Below, one piece after another: positions 1-11,999 of a stretch of DNA of 64,000 nucleotides. The stretch is from Branchiostoma floridae (Eukaryota; Chordata; Leptocardii; Amphioxiformes; Branchiostomatidae). Position 1 is the first letter of the stretch. Each line of letters starts with the position of its first letter. Below the pieces are notes generated by a model. It was not told the origin of the DNA. It searched no databases and was given only the letters and a program-made list of their open reading frames with translations. Location: positions 20,043,712-20,107,711 of the forward strand of contig NC_049988.1 of NCBI RefSeq assembly GCF_000003815.2, given 5' to 3'. The position numbers were made by a program, and so were the translations under genes.

Positions 1-59
1 TCCGTGCCCTAAAGATAATATATAAGTCCCGCTGACATAACGCAAAGAACCACAATTAG

Positions 60-175
60 AATGTGCCAAAAAGCAGTTACTCAAGCAACTGGATATGATT
101 TTTAATATCAATTTGCAAGAGTAACTGCTTTTTTTGGCATTTCTTATTACCTAGATCTTCATCGACGCATAATGA
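60..175. repeat. Head-to-head pair of dispersed-repeat fragments forming a hairpin
   Basis: Bases near 66-98 and 108-140 are inverse complements around a motif reading AAGCAGTTACTC, so the stretch can fold into a stem. The left half and the sequence to about 175 both resemble the dispersed repeat at 11,499-11,650 (GTTACTCAAGCAACTGGATA), but in opposite directions. It looks like two repeat ends joined head to head. Non-coding. Confidence 0.55.
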
Positions 176-867
176 CAATAAAGTTTCTTGCATATTTATG
201 TCCCTTTGCTTGATGAACTAAGTTCGATACTAAGGGAGTGATAGAAAAGCTATATACATGCTATTCTCTTCTAGTTTTTCCAGTACATTGTAGTGGAATG
301 ATCTCACAACATGATCTGATTGTAAATGCATAGAAAACGTGAGACAGTAGGGTGCAACAGCGACAATTTATCTCTACATACCATGACAGGGGATGAAACA
401 TGTGAGACCCGATTCTGCTGTGACACCCGCAGACTAACCTGGAGGTAACATCTGGTACAAGCAGGGGAGGGCAATGTTGTAGGGTTTCTGTCAGCTCGAG
501 ATACTACGCAGGGATAATAACAAGTATAACAATTATACTCGCCGACATAACTTGTAGACAATTCTTTTTTATCTTTTTGCTTTGGGACAGACGAGAACAA
601 TGTGGCACTGCAGTCAAGTTAGTAACTTATTTTTATAGTGCCACTTGTTGTGTTTTTCATCGATTATGCCAACAAGACGCTACAAATCACGACCATAGCA
701 TGCTCAGAACTCGAGATATCAAACGCAGAAGTTCCACTGCAGTACCCTTATAACACGCTAGGGTGACCAAAATCTGATAGTTACAAGATCTCATCAAGAC
801 CTACCGAAGTATCAAATATCAAGGCAATCCACAAAGTAGTCTGCTGATCTGGAGTTATGCTGGTCAA

Positions 868-917
<50 letters not shown>

Positions 918-3900
918 ACACACACAAAGGCTACAGAAAGCATAACCTTCTAGCGATGTTAATAACGTGAAGTTCACCAGTGAAGTTCAAATTCTCCGTG
1001 CCTGACTGTACGTATGCGTCTCGGCATGGGAATTACGTCTGACTAATGGTGTGGATGAAGTCTGCAGATCCAATATCACGATACGGCAGCAGGCTGACGC
1101 GTGTGGAGCCGATAGCTGATGAGGGCTCAGATACACAACCAAGCAGAGATAACTGGAGTTAGCTAGATCATGGCAGTGAATACAGGCTGATGTATGAATC
1201 TTATCTTGTGTACGATATCATATCCAAGAAACCAGAGCGTTATATAAGTTTGTAAGCAAATACGGCAAACAAAAGGTAACATCACGTCTTGGTTATTCAG
1301 TGAAGAGTTAGTTATTAAGAAGATGCCTCTCATCAAGAAAACAAAACGTTATGTAAGTGCATTTTATTATATACTTGAGTATAAATGCTTGAGTTCATAC
1401 TCAAGTATCACGTAGTTTGAAGTTTCAAAGCATGACTCTATGTCTCCATCATTACCTTTCACAACGATTCATTGCCCAGTTCTAATGAGAGTTTCAGACC
1501 GAGCCATTTACACCCTGTAGCTATTCTAAATTGGATTTGACGTGGACGTGGTTGCAACACACACAGTAAATGCTGTGTTGATGGCAATGCTACTAGTTTC
1601 TGCTTTTGCCCAATTTGTCAGTCGGTTTTGACTATAATTCTAGTGTACACTTGAAGCAACTAATACAGTGAGATGATATCACTGTTTTCTAAAATATCAG
1701 GGTTTTTTTTTCCATGACTTGTCGTTTATGTTCTTGGTTGTAACTGTGACTTCACGGTTACTTGTTGACATGGCCATTGACCTTTAAGTGTAAAGTTCCT
1801 TTCTCACAGCACAGCACATCATAGGTGGCATGTTAGGGGATTCGAACCCTGTAACTCTGAGTTTCGGCTGAACACACTAAACATTATGCCGACAAGACAC
1901 CCCAAGTAGGTCCCAGTCTAAACTCCTCATTCAACAAATTAACTGTCAATACTGTTATCGACGTCTCCAAAATGAACTGGAAAAGCCAGCAGACTAGAAC
2001 GTCTTAAGATAAAATGGCCTCAGGCGCCAGCGTAAGAGGAAAACCCACTGCCGTCAACATGCCTCTGTGTTATCAGGGAGGTCTTTACTCTGGCGAAGTT
2101 GTGCAGTTTTCTCAGTATAGTATTTCAGGATAACACCGCCGTATCTCAGGTTCAGACACGATACTGAATCACGTCTCTACATTTGCCATGGTGCATTAAG
2201 ATACAGCTTCCCTTTATCTAAAATGGTTTGGAGATAGGACTATCTCTTGCCCCATATATACACTGATGAACAAAGTAAAATGGAGTTCAGTACGTCTTCT
2301 AACTCACATTTTAAATGTTTTCTGCTCAGAGTTTAAAGCCATGCACTACAAAACACAAAAGTTTAGACGATACTGGTAGTTATTGCTAAATGCATGTGAT
2401 TTAAGAGTAGACTACAAACGTAAAATAAAGGACAGCTGTTTGTCTAGACAACTAATCTAGGAAAGTCTTGAAACTGCTTAAAGGTTTTCCTTCTTAGCCT
2501 GGCATTATAACAAATAAAATATATACAAGGAAAAGGGCACATTTGCATACTTAGTTTCTTTAGATGTCAGAGTTCTCGCGTCTGCAGCCACGTTCTGTCA
2601 ATAATTCACTAGCTAGCTTCTTTGAGGTTTTACTGATACTTGGGGTTCTAAAAACAAACTATCTTAACAAATGTCACCCTGTTTCGAGAAGATCATAGCG
2701 GTTCAAGCTTCAAATCACTTTATAAGATCCCGGCCATCCTTTCTACCTGCCAGTAAAGGTAGAAACTGTGTACCAGCTATCTACTGTCCTATATATGTCA
2801 GGTGTGATACAGCGAGTGATCTTTCTCTGTATGGAGACCCTCTCGCTGCCATCGGAGTCACTACTTTGCCCTCATCATCGGTTTCTGCGCTATTGGATTC
2901 TGGGTAATTGGATTTCGATCCACTTCTGTCTTCTTCGCTAATTTGTTCAAGAGATCGTATTTCAATCTTAGGTCCAAACACCATGCTCTATTTATTGTGA
3001 GGACGCCTGAGAAAGATATAAGGAAAATCATTGCGCGAAGGTCTCCTTGATTTGAGTCAGAATTACATGCATTTGCCAATAGCTGGTTTGGTTACGGGAG
3101 AGGATGTTGCCAAGGCTATAAAAGAAATAATCACGAACGTCGGCTATTCCTTCTAATTTTCTTAATGGGCTGACTTTAAAAGTTGATTGGGGTAATGGGC
3201 GTAACTTTCAACATTCCAAGATTTGGGGCATTGGGTTTGAGTTAAGGTCCTTTGGGCTTATTTGTTGTCACAGATAGGCGTACCAACTTTTCAATCTTAG
3301 GGAGGGTGATCTTCAACGGGAATTCGAAGTTATGAAAACAGATTATGGACGACCATCCATTTTGTGGGTTTGATAGTGGGTAGCAAGGGATGCTGGTTTC
3401 TTGTAGTCATGTAAGGAATCTTAGCTTTCAAGTAATATCTTACCATATAGACGGTAAGAGGGCTTTTACCCAAGAAAACACATTAACATTGTAAGGACCG
3501 AACTGGCATACAGAATTGAATGGATGTCTTGTATAATTAGTTGTTGTGGAAAGTCTGAGATAAAAGGCAATTTTAATTCATACATTTGATTGATCTTATA
3601 GGGTAGTCCCTTCAGTCTATATATTCTTCTTCAATACATGACACTGACAGATGGTCTTTTCCCTCCATATGTGGTGATATTCCTGACATATTCCACCCAT
3701 CTACAATTCCTTAACTTTGTATGTTCCCAAAGCATGTCTTTCATATACCCTATCTTTAATGACGCCCATAACGATCTCTACAGTAGACAAATGGCTTGAC
3801 TGGGTCCATTACTTGCTGTACTTTGTAACCAGCAGCCAGTGGGAGGGCAATTGCGCTGATTGATGACTACCAATTAGCGTGGCTTAAGATAGCTCGGCCG

Positions 3901-4985
3901 GGTCTCAAGACTCGAGCGTTCCCTCTAGAATCGGGGAAGACGTCCAATTCTAATAACACCCATCTCAATCACAGGGTTGTGACGTCGTATCTCGGAGATG
4001 AAAATAAACGAATCCCTTTCAATTCTGTCTTTCTTTTCAGTCATTCTTTTACATTTTGCACGATGCTCTAATTATGAAGTCATTAAGGGTTACATAGATC
4101 CAAGTCAATATTAAATCCTTAATTTTGTAGATTTTTAGGAAAAATTTAAGATTAATCTTAAAAGGAATGGCACCATATAACAGCCCTGTTAAACTACATG
4201 GCGAACGTTTCAAACATCTCCAAGTCTGTCAGCGAGTCACGAAAAGGATGGCAATAAATTTGTAGTAAATAGCTCTGACATATTAGTCCAGGTATCCTTC
4301 AGGTTAAGATAGATTCACCAAGCCGATCCTCTGAACAAAATACTCTCCTTCTTCATTATTAATAGCAAAATGATGGATTTCAAGTATGATTGCCGAATTG
4401 GCAAGGATCACTACAATAAATCATATAAACAAAAAGCAAGAAATAACCTGAAATTTTACATGTTCTCACTTGGGTAGACTTTGTTGTAAAACAAGAGCAC
4501 TCAATGTAATATTCCAATAAGCGACTTGACTATCCTCCTATTCTGGGGTTTTTGTTTCACAATCCAGCCAACTGACAACCCCTTTCATAGCCTCCTTCAC
4601 AGATTGTAGATATGCGTCACAGGTTCACAAATGTCACCGCGTCCATAGACTCTACATGAAAAATAACATACCAGACTCTACATATGCGGTTAGTGAACTC
4701 CCCGAGTACTGTAATCTACTGACTGGTAATAGCCCAGTGTTCTTATAATTATGATTGAGCAACCTGTAAGTCACATCGTGGCGTCTAATCAATTTAATAT
4801 GTAGTTATAATAATGAGTCCTCTCCTTTTGTTATGCCGCCCAATTTCCCAAACAAGAAGAGACACTAAATTTTGTACGTCTCCCATTTTCCTTAATAAGA
4901 ATAGACATTTGTAATATTTAAGTGGATCACAGTCCTCTGATAACAGCATGAGGCATTACACGCTGTACGTTTATGAAGGGTAGAG
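176..4985. other. Intergenic, no gene seen; one (AC)n microsatellite
   Basis: No open frame here has splice signals, composition or a motif that supports a gene. A CA dinucleotide run occupies about 870-927. Near 1838-1852 there is an antisense tRNA B-box-like word (GGGATTCGAACCC type), a possible remnant of a tRNA-derived SINE. The remainder is AT-rich and shows no repeat structure I could detect. Confidence 0.5.
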
Positions 4986-4999
4986 ATCCAGGAAAACAA

Positions 5000-5308
5000 T
5001 ATGCAAATGCAACTCAATCTCTACAACTGGATAAAAACGGAGATTTACTTCTGGACGTTTTGAGTGACATCCATCACTCTTCTTCAGCGTCACTAGAATA
5101 AACTAGTAAAACAAGTCAATACAAGTACTGCTAACTAGAAATTAGGACTTAGTGGTTCGACCAGTTTTCTAGTTAGCTGTACTTGTATTGAATTGTTCTG
5201 CCAGTTCATTCTAGTGACGCTGAAGCATAGTGATGGATGTTAATCAAAACATCCGGAAGTAACTCCGTTTTAGTTATCCAGTTGTAGAGATTGAATTTCA
5301 TTTGAACA
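5000..5308. mobile_element. Foldback element, about 145-bp arms
   Basis: The left arm (about 5000-5145) and right arm (about 5160-5308) are imperfect inverse complements. Both carry the words for TCTCTACAACTGGATAA, CATCCATCACT and TTCAGCGTCACTAGAAT. The loop is only 10-20 bases. There is no coding capacity, so this is a MITE or foldback element of unassigned family. Confidence 0.7.
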
Positions 5309-5798
5309 TTACGCATGTGGTTCAGCTCTGCAGGCAGCCACTGTCTTCATTTTAACATGCAGACCGCACCGTCACACGGTAAACGCCTTATAAGGTCAGG
5401 TCGCTAGAGCAATGAGGTGAAGAAGCAAACAACTCTGCGTCTTAGAATAAGTCATACATCTTAAAGACGTGCAGGCAAAATTGTGGATTTTAGAGGTCAA
5501 GCCCCTAATTCTTCAAGTCATCTTGACGCAGCTCATCACGCAAATTGGCCCCTCTTTCCTTATCGTGGTTCCCAGGGAGTCGGGAAGACGCAAAGTGAAA
5601 AGGCTTCACACAAATGCCGAGGTAATGCCTGGCAGACCAATCCCAATAAATTCCAGCTTCACTGTCACTTCTCCAATTGAAGGAAATTGCCCCGAGCCTC
5701 CCGGCACCCATTCCGAGCGCGGCAGAACCAGTAAACACATTTCGCGCACGTTAAACGCCAGTCCGTGAGACATTTGAGCCGAACTGTTGTAGTAATAC

Positions 5799-6235
5799 CC
5801 CATTTCCACTAGGACGGCGCTCTCGCTGCGCCCTTTCTGCGACCCTGTTTTTGACAGATCGCTCAACGAATTGTGTAAAGAAGAAACAAATTTTTACACG
5901 TTGTGTGTTTTGCTGTCCTCTTAGTCACAGTTTTACATGCTGTATGATATAACCGTTATGAAATCAAAGGTTATACATATCCTATTTAGGTCGCAGTGAG
6001 AGCGCAGCGCGATCGCCGTCTAGTGGAAAGGGGGCCTTAGGATATGTCTAACCTTCGCTTTCACACTGGGTATATCATACAAAACGTAAAAATATGACTG
6101 AGAAGACAACAAAACACACAAAGTGTAAAAATATTCGTTTCTTCCCCATTCAATTCGTTGAGAGATGCGTCAAATCTTAGGTCGCAGTAAGAGTGCAACG
6201 CGATCGCCGTCTATCGGAAAGGGGCCTTAACGCCA
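5799..6235. mobile_element. Palindromic MITE with TIRs plus an internal third TIR copy
   Basis: The left end reads TTTCCACTAGGACGGCG and the right end is its degenerate inverse complement (CGATCGCCGTCTATCGGAAA). The inner parts (5,850-5,960 and 6,070-6,165) are also inverted copies of each other. A third copy of the terminal sequence sits in the middle (5,990-6,040). The outer flanks GCCAGTCCGTGAGA occur on both sides (about 5,758 and 6,231), suggesting a flanking duplication. A relative is present at 62,600-62,770. Non-coding. Confidence 0.65.
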
Positions 6236-6409
6236 GTCCGTGAGAAATTCGAGCCGAGCCGCTGAAGTTATGAGCCCGGGGTTTGGTTACTGCACCCATG
6301 CATCAGTCGCACGGCCGTCTCTTTCTACAATTACCGGTCGCCATTAACGAGGAAAATTGCCCTCTCCCCACGGCAGTTTATTGAGCTCGGCGCCATTACA
6401 CCTGACATG

Positions 6410-7445
6410 TCCGACGCTTTGAAGCCGGATGGTAGAGAAGTGGGCTTTCAGTTCGACCTTGGATGTAGCGCCAATGACATAAACATAACGTTTTCTGAAG
6501 GCTTCTCCAACTCTGATCTGGACTGCGTACCGTGCTAATTAGGTAATGCTCATTCCGACGATCACCAACAATAACAGGCGACACATATAGGAGCTAGCAA
6601 AAGCAGCAAACAAGGATGTCAATGACCCTCATAAAAATTTCTGAGAGCATAACTTACTCTGATCTAGCCCTTAATATCTGCTGCTTAGTACATGAAACTT
6701 CATCGGATGTTACTACATCTAACTACCTTTCAGCCCGACCTTGGATGTAGCGGCAATGACATTAACTATGCAAAAGTTTTCTGAAGGCTTCTCCAACTCT
6801 GATCTCGCCTCCATACCTTCCTGGTTAAGTTATGTTCGTTCCGAAAATCAAGAGACAACAATGGGTAACACCTAGAAGGGAGCAACCCAAAGCAGCAAAC
6901 AAGGATGTTAATATCCTCATCAAGTTTTCTGATGGCATCCCTTACTCTGATCTTGCTTGTTACACTGCTGGTTATTATATGTATTACTAAGTAACTACAT
7001 CGGACGTTGCCACTTCTAACTAACTTCCAGCCCGACCTTGAATGTAGCGCCAATGACATAAACTGCACAACAGTTTTCTGAGGGCTACTCAAACTCTGAT
7101 CTAGCCCGCGTCTTGACCGCCCTAGTTAGGTTATGCTCATCCCAACAAACAAAACAAGGATCAAAAATAGAAATTTATCCGTTGCATTAAGACGTTCAAA
7201 ATATGGGAACTCTTTTCTGATATATTCATAAAGCACAATTCGTTCCTTATGATACAATTTACAATGTAAGATAAAATGCTGTTCATCTTCTACATGTTGT
7301 AGATCACAAAATTGGCAGACTATGTTGCAGAGGAGTGCGGTTAATAACCCTCATAAAATTTTCTTGGGGCAACCCTTACTCTGATCTAGCCCGGGTGCAA
7401 TGTTGGTTAGTATATATAAGTAACTACATCGGATGTTAGCACATT
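6410..7445. repeat. Tandem repeat, about 280-296-bp unit, about 3.5 copies
   Basis: The word CGACCTTGGATGTAGCG starts near 6456, 6736 and, with one change, near 7033. Each occurrence is followed by TTTTCTGA(A/G)GGCT, ACTCTGATCT and AGCAGCAAACAAGGAT at similar spacing. A partial fourth unit follows 7,320. Short open frames across it are by-products of the repeat. Confidence 0.75.
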
Positions 7446-8590
7446 TTGAAAGTTAAACTTATGTTTAACGTTAAGGAGAATGTCATTAAGTCTTTTAAGC
7501 CATATATTTTGTTTATTCATTCATTTATCTTTAAAAAAAAAGATAGAGGGTGCCGTAGCAAATTTTGTTTTTTCGTGAGAAGTAGGAAGTCATGTAAGTC
7601 TTTTGCTTGTTTGGCCATGAGCATCGAGTCTTTATTTCTAACAATTATCAATTAAAACCGACGCCTTCTTTCTCGTCTCTAAAGTCTCAAACAACTTTTG
7701 TAGCATTGATAAACTGGCCCCTACTGCGGTGTTACAAACGTTTGCAACAGTGCACTCCTGACTGCCGTTAGGAACTTACATTTAGCTGTCCCATGTGCGG
7801 AGACTTGTTTTGCTACAAGTTTCTAACTACCTTTTTATAAAGAAACATTGCACTCAGCTGGGTACTATGTTGTTTGGGACGTATCTATGCGTCTTGAAAG
7901 TAAGATCTATCAAGTCATACTGAGACATAAAAGATGGATGAAAGCTACTTTCCCTCCATCTAGGGAAGGAAGTGGTCCCTAACGGTCTATTTCTGCAAAC
8001 CCATTGCACCCAGCTGACTACGAAATATGCTCTAGGGGATGTCTGTAAAAGCTGAAGACAAGACAGGATATCAATAAGGAGATGATACAAAAGTTTTATG
8101 CAAGGAAAGCTGCTTCTTCTCGCCCAGTCGGGGACGCAGAGATCTGCACAGGATCTTCAGAAACTTAGTCATTAGCGTAAACTCCGGCAAGTAAACGTCA
8201 GGCATTTGTGATTCGTAAGAGCCTAGAGAGGATGTGCGGTCTGTTGTAACAACTCAACTCAACTACACTGCAAACATAACAACGGACATTAAAAAAAACA
8301 GAGATATGCTTCTGGGCATTGTTTTGACGCTAAAAAGGGTGATAAAACGACTCTATCATCATATACATTAAGTTATAGAGATCAAAGTTCTTCGACCTTT
8401 TTAAGATAATGTTTCACAGCATTTAAGACAGCACATAAACAGCTGTAAACAGGGACGAATCAATATGTTTTGATCAACAAAGTTGGCTGTGACAGAGAGA
8501 GAATTAAACTACAGCGGTAACAAGCAACATTTTAAATAAGTTACTTGCATCATACTCTCTAGCCTCATATCAAACGTGACCAACAAGCTT
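7446..8590. other. Intergenic, nothing recognised
   Basis: This is AT-rich sequence with short open frames only, no convincing splice signals and no protein motif. The segment at 8,290-8,390 weakly recalls the foldback element at 5,000-5,308, but too weakly to call. Confidence 0.4.
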
Positions 8591-8591
8591 A

Positions 8592-8740
8592 AGATGTCTG
8601 AGATACGTCGATGAAGGTAAGACATCCGGGTAATAAGATACGCCAATAAGCAGGTACTGAAGCAACTAGATGTGATTTTGGAAACGGTCAGACACTTCAG
8701 AAAAAAACATCCGGTATCTTTCGTCAGTGACACTTTTTAA
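8592..8740 (+). repeat. Dispersed repeat fragment (GTTACTCAAGCAACTGG family)
   Basis: It contains in order the degenerate words ACGTCGATG, GACATCC(G)GGTAATAAGATACGCC, AGCAACTAGATGTGATTTTGGAAACGGTCAGAC and TTTCGTCAGTGACACT. The same order appears at 11,499-11,650 and in parts at 29,975-30,049 and 59,080-59,143. A transposable-element fragment; superfamily not assigned. Confidence 0.65.
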
Positions 8741-8764
8741 AATCTTGTTGGAGAGACTTTTTAT

Positions 8765-9180
8765 ATGTCTGCGAGGCTGATTGATGACTGTATCATACCT
8801 GACGACATCCTTTAATCCGTGCATCTCCGCGGGTTCTGTGGCGCCGGACTCTTATCCTGTGCGCCTCGGGTCCTTTTCCATACAAAAACTCGAACTTCAT
8901 CAAAACTAACGGCGGCTGCGGGCCTCGCCATGCGATCGGTAATTTCCACTGCATTTCTGTGAGGCTGATTGATGACTACATCTAATCTAACTACATGATT
9001 CAATCCGTACATTTCTGTAGGTTTTGTGGCGCTGTGACGCTGTAGGGTGGGGCATTGTACATAGGGCAGTGGAGTAAATAATGTGGCACGGTTTTTTTCT
9101 GTACACAAAACTCGAACTTCATCGAAACTAACGGCGGCCGCGGGCCTCGTCATGCGATCGGCAATTTCCACTGCCTTGTA
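8765..9180. repeat. Two-copy tandem repeat, about 200-bp unit
   Basis: Unit one (about 8,770-8,955) and unit two (about 8,960-9,180) share GAGGCTGATTGATGACT at the start and ACTAACGGCGGC(T/C)GCGGGCCTCG(C/T)CATGCGATCGG near the end. The 119-codon reverse frame spanning both is a by-product of the duplication and has no recognisable domain. Confidence 0.7.
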
Positions 9181-9204
9181 GCGATTTTCCGAACCGCTGC
9201 CGGC

Positions 9205-9480
9205 CGGCAGGATTAGAGATAATCATGATGGAGAATCAGTGGGCACAAAATTACCCCGGATATAGTTACGGGAATTGGAGACAGTGAACGTGACAGAGAA
9301 ACACAAACAGCTAGTAGCTTGTAGTTTGTGTAGTTCTATGGTCAACGACTCCATAACAAGACGTCTTTAGTTCTCGGCTGTGACCAGCTCTATGAGAATT
9401 GGAAGAATTGGACGTGATGGTGGAACGCAAACAGCTAGCTACTAGCTAGTAGCTTGCGTTGTCCGGTGGTTATCGGCCCT
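9205..9480 (+). repeat. Dispersed repeat, copy 1 (CTAGCTACTAGC family)
   Basis: It carries TGGAACGCAAACAGCTAGCTACTAGC followed by TAGCTTGCGT, and a degenerate earlier unit at about 9,270-9,400. The same words return at 10,280-10,510. Unassigned non-coding element. Confidence 0.5.
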
Positions 9481-9509
9481 ACCTCGGGACCAAGAGCTTT
9501 GGACCAAGT

Positions 9510-10250
9510 ACGCTTTGTCGTTTCTGGTTGTGTTAACGGGAGGTGCCTCAACCCCAACTTAGAACAATCCAGCTGATGTTTTTTACGGGCAATGGGCTGA
9601 ATGCACTGATTGTGAATACCCGACTAAAAAAACCATTACGAAAAAACGTCACCGCCAACATCAACAAAACTCTGTCTGATTAAATGAAAATATCATCTAC
9701 ATCTCTCTATCAAGTCTTATTTTCATAGAAAGCACGAATCATTTGTTACAGTCAAATACATCTTTGGAGCGTTCTCTAGTCTAACACCTTCACGGCCACA
9801 CTCCCTTGGGAGTACAATGGTGGCAATGTTTATGTCGCTTCCCTTTGGTTGCTTTTCTACTCAACAAACATTTGACGACCCATATTCATAGTGTTTTATG
9901 GAGCTTTATTTATGTGTATCATGGCAGTTGTGTGACTGCTTGGAATAGTTGGTATAGTTAGCGACACGAGCCGCCAATACGTAGAGGCCGGTGACCGCAG
10001 TGATTCAGCTCTGTCAACATTACTGTTAGAATTCTGTTTTAAAAAACACGAAGTAAATATGTTAAAGTATACTTGGAATGCAAATTAAATCTGTGTGCAT
10101 AGACTTGGTTTATTTACCTTTGTAATCAGCATAGTAAGTGGCAACAAACACGGTGTACTTATGAATAATAAGATCAGCAAAAAATCCGTACCGTCTTACG
10201 ACGGGAACCATCTTAGGGCGGCCCCCGTTACTCATCATTAGACACAAAAC
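9510..10250. other. Intergenic, nothing recognised
   Basis: Unique-looking AT-rich sequence without a supported gene or repeat. Confidence 0.35.
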
Positions 10251-10510
10251 TACACCAGCTCTATGACGATCAGTGAACACGATGGTGAAACGCAAACAGC
10301 TAGCTACTAGCTTTCCATGTAGTAGCTTGCGTAGTCCTATGGTTAACGACTCTGGACCAAGAAGTTTTTGGTTCGAATCCCGGCTGTGATGCACACCCTA
10401 ATGCACAAAACTACACCAGCTCTATGAGATTTGGAGGCAGTGAACGTGATGGTGGAACGCAAACAGCAAGCTACTAGCTAATAGTTGGTAGCTTGTGAAG
10501 TACAATGTCA
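10251..10510 (+). repeat. Dispersed repeat copies with a tRNA-like B box
   Basis: Two degenerate units share CACCAGCTCTATGA and GAACGCAAACAGC(T/A)AGCTACTAGC. Between them, near 10,372-10,383, is GGTTCGAATCCC, a good polymerase III B box. Upstream sequence does not fold into a proper tRNA (the T stem is mispaired), so this is a SINE-like remnant and not a tRNA gene. Confidence 0.45.
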
Positions 10511-11498
10511 CTCACCTGACGTGAACACAACATGAAATGTTTCTGTCGTTAGGTCGCGACGTTAAAATACAGTCCACCGTACGTTTCGTACAGAGAATAC
10601 TGTACAGTGAACCTATATATACTGTACAGAACGTCCGTCTTTTCTGTGACGACCAGTGGAAGATTAGCTTATCTGCTTATTGATTGCATGAGCTTAAATG
10701 GTTCGAGAACGATATTGCTATTAACCCACCCGCTGGTGTTGAGGGAGACCCAACTGCTAAACACGCCGGTGCTTTACGTGGTCTAAAAACACATTTGTAG
10801 CTGTTTCTTTTGATACATATGCACAGCGGTGCTTCCCTTGGTGCTAAAAGTCTTGTTATTGTTGTTGGTGGTTGTTACCTTTGACAGATTGCTACAATGT
10901 GTCGTTACATATATTTCAAATGTGCTTTTTGGTGTTGCCATTCGTGCCATTTGAATAAATCAGAGAATACATCCATCTAAAAAATTTTTGCATTCATTTG
11001 GTGGTGAATAGCACCTTCAGGAGCTGGTAAGAGAAGAGTACAAAATATATCACGATGGATGCAACACTGGGGGGGGGGGTGTATTTTAGCCAGATTAAGA
11101 AAGCGTTATTCTGAAATCATCCCACGTTTTGATGTAGAAGAAAGAAAGGGTAGATCAAAATCAGGGCATTTTCGCTTCTCTAAATTGCAGACAATTTAGA
11201 AATGTAGTTGACCTCTTCACCACTGTTTATGTCTTTGATGCACCACCTTCTTCAAATCATTATTTTGTTAATTTTACGGAACAGTAAGCATCTGCACTCC
11301 GTCTCGTCACAACGACATTGTAAATAATGTCTCTGGCATGAAATACAGTTACTTGACTGCATTTTGAACCTAATTAGCGTTTTGTTAAATCACCTGAACC
11401 GTAAAGACATGTTCTAATACAGGAGCGTTAGTTGGCAAGTATTGCTCTGAAAAGTAACATCAGCAACGTACACTTCTCCCCTGCAGTTGCTTTTGATA
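10511..11498. other. Intergenic, nothing recognised apart from a G run
   Basis: A run of about ten G lies near 11,070. No gene, RNA or repeat family was identified. Confidence 0.35.
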
Positions 11499-11830
11499 CG
11501 TCGATGTAGGTTAGACATCCAGGTAATAAGATACGCCAAAAATAGTTACTCAAGCAACTGGATATGGTTTTGAAACGATCAGACGTTTCGGAAAGAATCC
11601 ACTTTCCTTCGTCAGTGACACTGAAGTGATCTGCAAGAAACAGGTCTTTTATACTCTAACTATGAATGAAGACAATTTCAGATGACCAATAGGAAAGGTT
11701 GTAAGACAATTCAGACTGAAGACAATTTGGATTCCAAAGAAAACAAAGCTAAGCCAAAGTCAAGCTGAAGACAATTTGGATTTCAAAGGATATCAAGGCT
11801 AAGACACAGTTAATGCAAATGAGTCAATGA
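11499..11830 (+). repeat. Dispersed repeat, the most complete copy in the window
   Basis: It begins with ACGTCGATGTAGGTTAGACATC, passes through GTTACTCAAGCAACTGGATA, GAAACGATCAGACGTTTCGG and CCTTCGTCAGTGACACTGAAG, and continues into a short internal repeat in which GAAGACAATTT recurs three times. No open frame of useful length remains. Probably the end of a larger transposable element. Confidence 0.65.
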
Positions 11831-11999
11831 GTTGCTTTTGATGTATAGAACCAGAGTTGTACTAAACAGTACAAGCTCCATATTCATAACAGATTTATCG
11901 ATATGAATGTACGTATGCGGATTATCTAATAGAATCTACGGGTGCTATCTTTTGATAAGCTTTGTCAAAAGGTTACGGCTTGATTTCCAAGATAGGCAA

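Noticed and set aside
8812-9171. 119-codon minus-strand frame
   Set aside because: Explained by a two-copy tandem repeat; the peptide repeats itself and has no domain.
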